From Marinomonas polaris DSM 16579 (GTDB taxonomy: Bacteria; Pseudomonadota; Gammaproteobacteria; Pseudomonadales; Marinomonadaceae): a DNA stretch of 64,000 bases. The notes under the pieces were generated by a model, which did no database searches, was not told the origin of the DNA, and saw nothing but the letters and a program-made list of their open reading frames with translations. The position numbers and the translations under genes are program-made. The stretch is from contig NZ_FQVF01000007.1 in NCBI RefSeq assembly GCF_900129155.1, positions 62,001 to 126,000 of the forward strand, given 5' to 3'. This document shows positions 57,489-64,000 of the stretch, in pieces (within the stretch, counting starts at the first letter, position 1; each line of letters starts with the position of its first letter).

Positions 57489-57504
57489 AGCAAGCAGGAT
57501 GCCA
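57489..57504 (-). promoter_or_regulatory. Sigma-54 promoter of the aldehyde/alcohol dehydrogenase operon
   Basis: On the minus strand TGGCATCCTGCTTGCT matches the -24/-12 consensus TGGCAYRNNNNTTGCW at all but one defined position, with exact spacing of GG and GC. It lies about 220 bp upstream of the aldehyde dehydrogenase start. The adjacent regulator gene at 58901 encodes a sigma-54 activator. Confidence 0.78.
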
Positions 57505-57574
57505 GTTTTTTAATAACATCTATCTATTTGATTAATATAAAAAAGTGTTTTTTTTAGGTATGTCTATATGAATG

Positions 57575-57631
57575 TTTTGAGCGGTTACCGATCATGATGA
57601 TCGCCATTTTATGATCGGTATCCGCTCAAAA
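57575..57631. promoter_or_regulatory. Large inverted repeat, candidate upstream activating site
   Basis: Two 21-bp arms (57575-57595 and 57611-57631) pair with one mismatch. Each arm contains its own small dyad, CGGTTACCG and CGGTATCCG, as expected for two activator dimer sites. It is about 70-140 bp upstream of the sigma-54 promoter, the usual UAS distance, and has no T tract. It could instead be an RNA hairpin ending the binding-protein message. Confidence 0.6.
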
Positions 57632-57633
57632 GA

Positions 57634-58869
57634 TTAGTGCGATTGACGACGATCAGGGTAGTAAACCGACCAGTTATGCAGCAAACGTGCTGCTGGGGGA
57701 AGGGAGGTGTCTTTAGTCGAGGTTCCGATGGAAATAACTTGCTGAAGTTGGTGAGTGTTTGCGTCCATGTAGGACGAAAAACCTGTGGGATCTTCTGGTA
57801 GTTTAATCACTAAGTTTTCGAGTACAGTTTGCAACTCTTCGTTAGTTGCATCGACACCCGCAAGGTGAACGGCTTCAGCAATGGCCATTATTCCTGAGTA
57901 CGCACCTTCGGCAGCATAAGAAGGATAGCGTCCGCTTAACTCATGGAAGCGTGATACAAACCATTGATTGAATGCTGTGTCTGGCCAGTTATTGTGATGA
58001 CGAGATGCCAAAATGAGTCCTTCGGGCATGTCTTCGCCTAATGCTGCAAGGACTTCAAAGTTGGCGCCAGTGTCGAAATTAGCAAAACGTGCATGTTGGA
58101 AAAGCTTAGCGCTATTGGCTTGTTGAATAAAGGTGACAAGATCGCCACCCCACATGGCATTTACGATCAAATCTGTTGGCTTCTCTAGCAGTGCCTGAAT
58201 AAAGGTAAAGTAGTTTGGTTCATAAAGTTTGGGCCATAAAGTAGTGATGACTTCATAGTTAACTTGTTGCTGTTTAAGAGCATGTTCTAAATCATCCCAC
58301 ATGGTGTAGCCGTACTCGTAGTCTGGGCCAATATAGGAAATTTTAATGGGTGTGCTGGCGGAAGACGGAAAATGCTCACGAATGTATTTGGCCCCTGCCA
58401 GCATACTTTGTTGGGTGTTATTACTGACTCGAAAATATAAAGGGCGCTTGCCTGTATCTGTCATGCGAGATGAAGCGTGATCAGTGCCAATAAAAAAGGC
58501 GTTTTCTTGCTCTGCAACTTGGGCAACTTGCCACGCAATAGATGAATTCACCACGCCACAAATGAAGCGTGTTTGATGATCTCTTACCAATTCTTTTACT
58601 AAACGTGTGGCTCGTGAGGCTTTCGATCTAGAATCCTCAATAATGATTTTTAAACTAGGATAGTGATCAGTTTTGTTTGCCAACTGTTCCAGTGCTAGCT
58701 GAATGCCAATTTTACTGTCTTCGCCATATAAACCGCCACGTCCAGTAAGCGGAAAAAGGCAGCCAACATTTATGTCAGCTTTGTCTTGATTGCCTAGCAC
58801 TATTTCGGCTTGGCTGTTTGTTGCTGTGAAACATCCTAATAGGGTGAGTAACCAAGTTAATTTTTTCAT
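57634..58869 (-). CDS. Orphan periplasmic binding protein (Peripla_BP_6, UrtA/FmdD-like)
   Basis: A 411-residue protein with a cleavable signal peptide (KKLTWLLTLLGCFTATNSQAE). The type I binding fold shows GCLFPLTGRGGLYGEDSKIGIQLALE and YIGPDYEYGYTMWDDLEHAL, like the urea/short-amide and branched-chain amino-acid binding proteins. No ABC permease or ATPase gene is nearby. It lies 31 bp after the sigma-54 regulator gene and in one row with the sensor kinase, so it may present a ligand to the kinase rather than feed a transporter. That role is inferred. Confidence 0.82.
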   Translation of the reverse strand: MKKLTWLLTLLGCFTATNSQAEIVLGNQDKADINVGCLFPLTGRGGLYGEDSKIGIQLALEQLANKTDHYPSLKIIIEDSRSKASRATRLVKELVRDHQTRFICGVVNSSIAWQVAQVAEQENAFFIGTDHASSRMTDTGKRPLYFRVSNNTQQSMLAGAKYIREHFPSSASTPIKISYIGPDYEYGYTMWDDLEHALKQQQVNYEVITTLWPKLYEPNYFTFIQALLEKPTDLIVNAMWGGDLVTFIQQANSAKLFQHARFANFDTGANFEVLAALGEDMPEGLILASRHHNNWPDTAFNQWFVSRFHELSGRYPSYAAEGAYSGIMAIAEAVHLAGVDATNEELQTVLENLVIKLPEDPTGFSSYMDANTHQLQQVISIGTSTKDTSLPPAARLLHNWSVYYPDRRQSH

Positions 58870-58900
58870 AAGGGCATTCTTATTGTTATTTTTTCTGAGT

Positions 58901-60247
58901 TTAAAGATCTATATGAAGTCTTTGTATTCTGCGTTTTAAAGCGTGCCTAGATATGCCGAGTTGTTCGGCAGCAAGGCCTTTTCTGCCGCCACATTTGCTT
59001 AAAGCACTTAGGATTAGCTCTCGTTCTTTGTTTTCTACTGACGAAGAGTAATTTGAGTCCTCTATTTTAGGCTGCAGTGGGCCTTGTCGATATTCGCTTG
59101 GTAAATGTTTTGGCATGGCTGCTTGGCCTGGATACAAAATAGTAATGCGTTCGACTAAGTTTTTGAGTTCCCGAATGTTACCCGGCCACGAGTAGACTTT
59201 AAGTTGGAAAATAACGTCATCGCTCCAAATTGGTGGGTTACAGCCTTCTTGTTTTGCAAATTGCTCACTGAAGAAACTTACTAATAAAGCAATGTCTTCC
59301 GTTCTCTCACTTAGCGCTGGGGCATTAATTGGTACCACATTGAGTCGGTAGTACAAATCGGCGCGGAAAGTACCGGCATCAACGGCCTCTTTAAGGTCTT
59401 TGTTGGTGGCAGCAATGACCACGACATTGGCTTTGCGTTCTTTTCCTCCACCAATGGAGCGATAAACGCGATTCTCTAGAAACGTCAGTAATTTTGCTTG
59501 AATGGCTAATGGCATTTCGCCAATTTCATCTAAAAATAATGTGCCATTATCTGCCAATGAAATAAGACCATCTCGCTTTTGTACCGCGCCAGTATAGGCA
59601 CCGCGTTCTGCACCAAATAGCTCTGCCTCGATAAGCTGTTCAGGTAGGGCTGCACAATTTATTTCGATAAAAGGGGCATCATCAAAACGAACATCGTGCA
59701 AGCTGCGTGCAATTAAGGCTTTCCCTGTTCCAGATTGGCCTGAGATCAAAATGGTTTTAGCAGCACTACTACCTACTTGTTCTATCATGTCACGGAGTTG
59801 TTGGGTGCTATGGCTATTGCCAATAATACGATGCGTATGGATTTGCTTAGAGCGCAAAAAGCGCAGTTCTTTTGATAGCCTCTGCTGTTCACCACAGCGA
59901 CGAATTAAAAGTTCTAACTCATCGATATCAAACGGTTTGGTGATGTAGTCGAGCGCGCCTTCTTTTACTGCTTTTACTGCGGTTCTAGTATCACCATGTG
60001 CAGAAATCATGATGACTGGCGTGTCAGCAGATAGGCTTTTTAACTGAGTTAATACGTCTAAGCCGGACATATCTGGTAGGCCTAAATCCAATAACACGAC
60101 GTCTGGAACTAAGGTTGTAAATGTTTTTATACCCTCGGTTCCAGAATACGCCGCGTGGAGATCCATGTTTTGGTCATTAAGGGAGAACTGGATGCTGCGA
60201 ACCAAGTTGGGTTCATCATCTATTACCAAAACAGTTAGGCTACTCAT
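58901..60247 (-). CDS. Sigma-54-dependent response regulator (NtrC/DctD type)
   Basis: A 448-residue transcription activator. The receiver (1-120) has DDE at 10-12 and the phospho-acceptor in VVLLDLGLPDMSG (about 55). The AAA+ domain (about 145-380) has Walker A GQSGTGKA, the sigma-54 contact loop GAYTGA (a conservative variant of GAFTGA) and Walker B LFLDEIGEMP. The C-terminal Fis-type helix-turn-helix is GLAAEQLGISRHALKRRIQ. It overlaps the kinase gene by eight bases. The sigma-54 promoter 1.4 kb downstream is its likely target. Confidence 0.92.
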   Translation of the reverse strand: MSSLTVLVIDDEPNLVRSIQFSLNDQNMDLHAAYSGTEGIKTFTTLVPDVVLLDLGLPDMSGLDVLTQLKSLSADTPVIMISAHGDTRTAVKAVKEGALDYITKPFDIDELELLIRRCGEQQRLSKELRFLRSKQIHTHRIIGNSHSTQQLRDMIEQVGSSAAKTILISGQSGTGKALIARSLHDVRFDDAPFIEINCAALPEQLIEAELFGAERGAYTGAVQKRDGLISLADNGTLFLDEIGEMPLAIQAKLLTFLENRVYRSIGGGKERKANVVVIAATNKDLKEAVDAGTFRADLYYRLNVVPINAPALSERTEDIALLVSFFSEQFAKQEGCNPPIWSDDVIFQLKVYSWPGNIRELKNLVERITILYPGQAAMPKHLPSEYRQGPLQPKIEDSNYSSSVENKERELILSALSKCGGRKGLAAEQLGISRHALKRRIQRLHIDL

Positions 60248-61952
60248 ATTTATCTTCTTCTATCCGGTCGTTTTGAAAACATAGTTGAACTTTAGTGCCT
60301 GTATTCTCCTGACTTTCGATGGAAAGTTCAGCATGGTTGGACTTGGCTAATACATGACAGATTGCTAATCCTAATCCTGTGCCCGCAGACTTAGTAGTAA
60401 AGAAAGGTTCCGATACTCGTGGCATGAGTGATGCTGGAATGCCTTTACCATTGTCGATTACGGATAAAATAATTTGCCCATCTTTCTTTGAGCCAAGCAA
60501 GGTGATTTGCCCACCTTCTGTTGGCATTGCCTGAATCGCATTGAGTATTAAGTTCATTAAAATCTGTCGAATATGAGACAAATCGGCAGTTATCTCAAGT
60601 AAAGGGTCACAGTCTAGCGCAATCCCAACATTTTGTTTTCTGGCTGACGCGTTTACCAGTGCTCGAATACCTTCTAGCAGTTCTAGCAAGCTTATTTTCT
60701 CTAATTTTGGTTGTGTCGGTCGAGCGAAGTTTAGCAAGTTTTCAATGACTCGATTAACGCGCTCTATTTCTTCTTCAACCATTACCAGCATTTCATTATG
60801 TTGCGGGTTGGATTCTCGCTTAATTAAAGTTTGTATCGTCATACGGATAATGGTCAGCGGATTTCGAATGTCATGAGCTAATCCCGCCGCCAGTTGTCCT
60901 AATGAGGCTTGCCTCTCCATTTCTACTGATGCTTGAATTACGTGGTGTAGCTGTAAGCGCATGCGATCAATGGCTAAGGTTAACCGTTTTAATTCTGTTC
61001 CTGGTTGCAATGGCACTGGTGAGTCTAAATCGCCAGCAGCAATACTTTCGACGCGATCAATGAGTTTATCTAGTTGTCTATTTAAGCGTTTTGAAATATA
61101 CCAATGCAGCAGTAATAGGCCTGCGGCGGTAAATAGTACCAAGAGAATCAGCCAGTAACGCATTTCTGCACTTGGTGGGCTAGAAAGATCTTTGTTTTGA
61201 CGCAGCTTTAGTGACCAGTTGGGCAGCAAATCATAACTGGTGTTAATGCTTGTATCTTTGTCTACAGGCTGACCGACGATATCAAATAAACGGTCACCAG
61301 GAACATCTAATAATGGTGTATAAATACCATCGACACCGAGTATCTTGGGTATAGAAGCGAGCGAATTAAAGCGCAGAATAATGCCGATGTATGGCGCATT
61401 TTCGATGGCAAAACTGCTGGTGTTGATTTGTTTTAATAATAAGACGGAAGAGGGCCGATCAAATGAATAGGTTTCTGGACCATAAATGCCAGCGTCTTCA
61501 AATTGTGTAACAGGATAGATCAAGGATTGATCGTAGCGATTTTGCGAGTAGGCGTATTCAGGAAAGCTCCACAAGTATTGTTTGTGCTCATCAAAAAATG
61601 CAATGCCATAGACATTTTGTAAGTCTGTTTGAATTCTTAGCAAGGTTTGCAATTCAGACGACAACGACTGAGCTCCATCAAGCGTATAAATTTTTGGGTT
61701 GTCTAATTCATCGGCTAGGACATCAAGCTGATAAAGTCGCTCACGAAGATTAGCCTGAAATTCATTCTGAACAGTCGCAACGCGAGTACTTAATTGTTCA
61801 CTCGATATTTTTATAACTAGCTGATTCAGATAAGTGTCATAGAGTCCGGAAAAAACCAATAATGGCACGAGCGCTACTACTAGGGACAATAATAAGTAAC
61901 GATTAGATAAGCGTTTATTTTGACGTTTGAGCAACTTAGTGGGCCCTTTCAA
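60240..61952 (-). CDS. Membrane sensor histidine kinase, partner of the sigma-54 regulator
   Basis: A 570-residue kinase. A first membrane helix (about 20-41) and a second (about 270-290) bracket a 230-residue periplasmic sensor domain (dCache-like by layout). A HAMP linker, the H-box LAAGLAHDIRNPLT, N-box LILNAIQAMP and GTGLGLAICHVL follow, in NtrB/DctB style. The start is uncertain, as the frame opens with TTG at 61952, and a TTG at codon 7 has AAAGGG before it; there is no ATG. First gene of the kinase-regulator-binding protein row and divergent from pstS. Confidence 0.9.
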   Translation of the reverse strand: MKGPTKLLKRQNKRLSNRYLLLSLVVALVPLLVFSGLYDTYLNQLVIKISSEQLSTRVATVQNEFQANLRERLYQLDVLADELDNPKIYTLDGAQSLSSELQTLLRIQTDLQNVYGIAFFDEHKQYLWSFPEYAYSQNRYDQSLIYPVTQFEDAGIYGPETYSFDRPSSVLLLKQINTSSFAIENAPYIGIILRFNSLASIPKILGVDGIYTPLLDVPGDRLFDIVGQPVDKDTSINTSYDLLPNWSLKLRQNKDLSSPPSAEMRYWLILLVLFTAAGLLLLHWYISKRLNRQLDKLIDRVESIAAGDLDSPVPLQPGTELKRLTLAIDRMRLQLHHVIQASVEMERQASLGQLAAGLAHDIRNPLTIIRMTIQTLIKRESNPQHNEMLVMVEEEIERVNRVIENLLNFARPTQPKLEKISLLELLEGIRALVNASARKQNVGIALDCDPLLEITADLSHIRQILMNLILNAIQAMPTEGGQITLLGSKKDGQIILSVIDNGKGIPASLMPRVSEPFFTTKSAGTGLGLAICHVLAKSNHAELSIESQENTGTKVQLCFQNDRIEEDKYE

Positions 61953-62087
61953 TGGCGTAGTGTTGGAATATGTTACAGCGATTAAAATCGTATGGACAAA
62001 GAAACTTGCTGTTTGCTCGTGACGATTTCCTATTGGTTTTGTAAAGACTCATAATTTATTTTTGAAATATTTCATTGTTTAACATTT

Positions 62088-62105
62088 CTGTCACATATCT
62101 TTCCT
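62088..62105 (+). promoter_or_regulatory. Pho box before pstS
   Basis: CTGTCAC-ATAT-CTTTCCT gives one 6/7 half-site and one 5/7 half-site with the standard 4-base spacer. It lies about 75 bp upstream of the pstS ATG. PhoB control is expected. Confidence 0.7.
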
Positions 62106-62178
62106 ATAGTACAAAGCATCGAACGAGCTATGGGCAGTTGCTCATAAATATTTGACTACAACCACTGAGGTTTATGTG

Positions 62179-63147
62179 ATGAAAAAACTAGTTGCAGGTT
62201 TAGCGATGACAGCGGCAGTAAGCGTTTCTGTTAACGCTTTTGCAGATGTTGATTCAAATTTGATGTCTTACAGCAAAGCAAGTGGCGTTTCTGGCAATAT
62301 TTCAAGTGTTGGCTCTGACACCTTAGCAAACTTGATGACAATGTGGGCAGAAGACTTTAAGCGTCTATACCCAAATGTAAACATTCAAATTCAAGCGGCT
62401 GGCTCTTCTACTGCGCCACCAGCTTTGACTGAAGGTACTTCAAACTTCGGTCCTATGTCTCGTACAATGAAAGACAAAGAAATCGCAGCGTTTGAGAAAA
62501 AATACGGCTACAAGCCAACAGCAATCCCAGTGGCTATCGATGCTCTAGCAGTTTTCGTACATAAAGATAACCCAATCAAAGGTTTGTCTCTTCCAGAAGT
62601 GGATGCAATCTTCTCTTCTACTCGTAAGGGTGGCCACAGCGAAGACATCACTACTTGGGGGAAAGCTGGTCTAGATGGTGCTTGGGCAAAACGCGACATT
62701 CAATTATTTGGTCGTAACTCAGTGTCTGGTACTTACGGTTACTTCAAAGAGCACGCACTTTTCAAAGGCGACTATAAAAACAGTGTGAACGAACAACCAG
62801 GTTCTGCTTCTGTTGTTCAGTCTGTTTCTACTTCTCTTAACGGTATTGGTTACTCTGGTATCGGTTATAAAACGTCTTCAGTACGTGCTGTACCTTTGAC
62901 TAAGAAAGAAGGCGGCGAGTTTGTTGATGCTACCGTTGAAAACGCAGCAACGGGTAAATACCCACTGTCTCGTTTCCTTTACGTTTATGTTAACAAAGCG
63001 CCTAATAAGCCGCTTGAACCACTACAACGTGAGTTCGTAAAAATGGTTCTTTCTAAAATGGGCCAAGAGGTTGTTGTAAAAGACGGTTATGTACCTCTTC
63101 CAGCGAAAGTTGCTAACAAATACCTGACAGATCTAGGTATTAACTAA
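62179..63147 (+). CDS. pstS: Phosphate ABC transporter binding protein PstS
   Basis: About 322 residues. The signal peptide is [22 protein letters not shown]. Phosphate-binding signatures are [42 protein letters not shown] and [18 protein letters not shown], of the Pseudomonas/marine PstS type rather than the E. coli type. The ATG at 62179 has GAGG eight bases before it; the frame from 62152 adds residues before the signal peptide. A Pho box lies upstream, and pstC follows after a terminator-like hairpin and a second Pho box. Confidence 0.93.
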   Translation: MKKLVAGLAMTAAVSVSVNAFADVDSNLMSYSKASGVSGNISSVGSDTLANLMTMWAEDFKRLYPNVNIQIQAAGSSTAPPALTEGTSNFGPMSRTMKDKEIAAFEKKYGYKPTAIPVAIDALAVFVHKDNPIKGLSLPEVDAIFSSTRKGGHSEDITTWGKAGLDGAWAKRDIQLFGRNSVSGTYGYFKEHALFKGDYKNSVNEQPGSASVVQSVSTSLNGIGYSGIGYKTSSVRAVPLTKKEGGEFVDATVENAATGKYPLSRFLYVYVNKAPNKPLEPLQREFVKMVLSKMGQEVVVKDGYVPLPAKVANKYLTDLGIN

Positions 63148-63184
63148 GCAACGCTGTAGCGAGCTACGGATTAGATGCTTAAAG

Positions 63185-63215
63185 TAGGAGGGCCGAAACG
63201 CTCTCCTATTTTTCT
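63185..63215 (+). terminator. Weak terminator/attenuator after pstS
   Basis: The stem TAGGAG (63185-63190) / CTCCTA (63203-63208) is followed by five T. A partial stop here would make PstS more abundant than the membrane subunits. Confidence 0.55.
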
Positions 63216-63227
63216 CTGTGCAGTAGG

Positions 63228-63245
63228 CTGTCACACTACTGTCAC
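63228..63245 (+). promoter_or_regulatory. Pho box between pstS and pstC
   Basis: CTGTCAC-ACTA-CTGTCAC: two identical half-sites at exact 11-base repeat spacing, each 6/7 to the PhoB consensus. It lies 35 bp before the pstC start. Confidence 0.8.
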
Positions 63246-63279
63246 ACAAAAAAACGTCACACAACAAAGATGAATGCGG

Positions 63280-64000
63280 ATGACTAAACCAACTGACCAT
63301 CAGATGCCTGAACTGGATTTCAATACGCCAGCTTTAAAGCGTCATCGTAAAATTCGCGCCCTGAAAGACCGTATGGCTGGAATGGGTATTGCCGTGGGTG
63401 GCAGCAGTGTTATTTTGGCTGTGCTGCTGATTTGCTTCTACTTACTTTATGAAGTGGCGCCATTGTTCTCAAGCGCCAGTATTGATCCAGAGGCGAGCTA
63501 TGCCTTGCCTGCACAGGATCAAGGTGAAAGTCTCTACTTAACGACCGAAGAACAAGCTGAAGTCGGTATGCGAGTGGCGAGTAATGGTAGTATCGTCTTC
63601 TTCTCTGTTGCTGATGGCAGCGTGATCGACACTGTAAAAAATCTTCGTACTGAAAAAGTCACCGCCTTTGCTGTTGAATCAGATACTAGCCATTTAATGG
63701 CGTTTGGTTATGAAGATGGCAAAGCGCTAATTGTAAAACACGATTACAAAACCTCTTACCCAGATGGCAAACGTAAAATCTCTCCAGTAGTTGAATACCC
63801 TTATGGTAAAAAGCCTGTTGATGTAGCTGATTTCGCTATCAAGAAGCTAGCGCTTCGTGATGGCAGTGACAGCTTAACTATGGCGGCGATTGGTGATTCA
63901 AGCAGCGCCATCACTAAAGTAACGAAAGACGTTAACTTTATCACTGATGAAGTGGAATTGAGCGAGCAGAGCGAGCCATTACCTTTCGTTCCTGATGTAG
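63280..64000 (+). CDS. pstC: Phosphate ABC transporter permease PstC, long form (cut by window end)
   Basis: 240 codons are visible and the frame is open at the end of the window. After a basic N-terminus (ALKRHRKIRALKDRM) comes a membrane helix (about 38-60, GGSSVILAVLLICFYLLYEV), then a long periplasmic region (EQAEVGMRVASNGSIVFFSV and on). This insertion is characteristic of the 700-750-residue PstC of Pseudomonas and marine gammaproteobacteria, against about 320 residues in E. coli. The permease core lies beyond the window. The identity rests on this N-terminus and on pstS upstream. Confidence 0.82.
   Translation, partial: MTKPTDHQMPELDFNTPALKRHRKIRALKDRMAGMGIAVGGSSVILAVLLICFYLLYEVAPLFSSASIDPEASYALPAQDQGESLYLTTEEQAEVGMRVASNGSIVFFSVADGSVIDTVKNLRTEKVTAFAVESDTSHLMAFGYEDGKALIVKHDYKTSYPDGKRKISPVVEYPYGKKPVDVADFAIKKLALRDGSDSLTMAAIGDSSSAITKVTKDVNFITDEVELSEQSEPLPFVPDV

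Noticed and set aside
57575..57631. The large inverted repeat as a rho-independent terminator
   Set aside because: There is no T tract on the minus strand after the stem. Its position upstream of a sigma-54 promoter fits an activator site better.

Overview
This window looks like a chromosomal segment from a marine gammaproteobacterium, most likely Marinomonas or a close Oceanospirillales relative. The order mnmG-rsmG-parA-parB-atpIBEFHAGDC, the DMSP/acrylate-type acuI, the many TRAP-transporter genes and the long Pseudomonas-style pstC point that way. The assignment is inferred from gene content; no database was searched. No rRNA, tRNA, CRISPR array, prophage or complete IS element was seen.

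Layout. (1) 1-2773: potassium uptake (ktrA and the start of ktrB) beside a KdpE-like regulator and a shortened KdpD-like kinase, with a 142-bp MITE-like repeat between ktrA and the regulator. (2) 2906-9596: glycerate kinase; acuI with its TetR regulator (matching 15-bp palindromes before both); an AraC regulator divergent from a zinc alcohol dehydrogenase; 8-oxoguanine deaminase. (3) 9.78-10.2 kb: an AT-rich region with four strong DnaA boxes, a probable oriC. Genes point mostly left before it and right after it. (4) 10292-21844: mnmG, rsmG, parA, parB and the F1Fo ATP synthase operon. (5) 21927-28432: a TrmB-like regulator, a tRNA-modification/sulfur-transfer group (tcdA, yqfB, csdE, csdA) and an atypical MocR-like regulator. 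(6) 28522-37553: eptA, a PAP2 phosphatase, a DsbA-family protein, aspC, a small protein, uvrD and a Gfo/Idh/MocA dehydrogenase.

(7) 37794-44776: three highly similar lipoprotein TRAP binding proteins, each a single gene with its own terminator and none next to its membrane subunits. Between copies 2 and 3 sits a DHDPS-type lyase plus class II aldolase pair, divergent from a MocR regulator. The matching class of TRAP membrane subunits (dctQM) lies about 6 kb beyond copy 3 at 50963-52887. (8) 44869-49776: proline catabolism, with putA followed by a separate gene for the C-terminal domain that in long PutA proteins is fused, and an AraC regulator upstream. (9) 53191-61952: a sensor kinase, a sigma-54 activator, an orphan periplasmic binding protein, an aldehyde dehydrogenase, an iron alcohol dehydrogenase and a permease. 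A very good sigma-54 promoter and an upstream inverted repeat before the aldehyde dehydrogenase suggest a closed circuit in which an extracellular alcohol or hydroxy-acid turns on its own oxidation. (10) 62088-64000: pstS and the start of pstC, each preceded by a Pho box.

The most interesting items are the sigma-54 alcohol/aldehyde circuit, the three orphan TRAP binding proteins, the split PutA, and the paired TetR operators.
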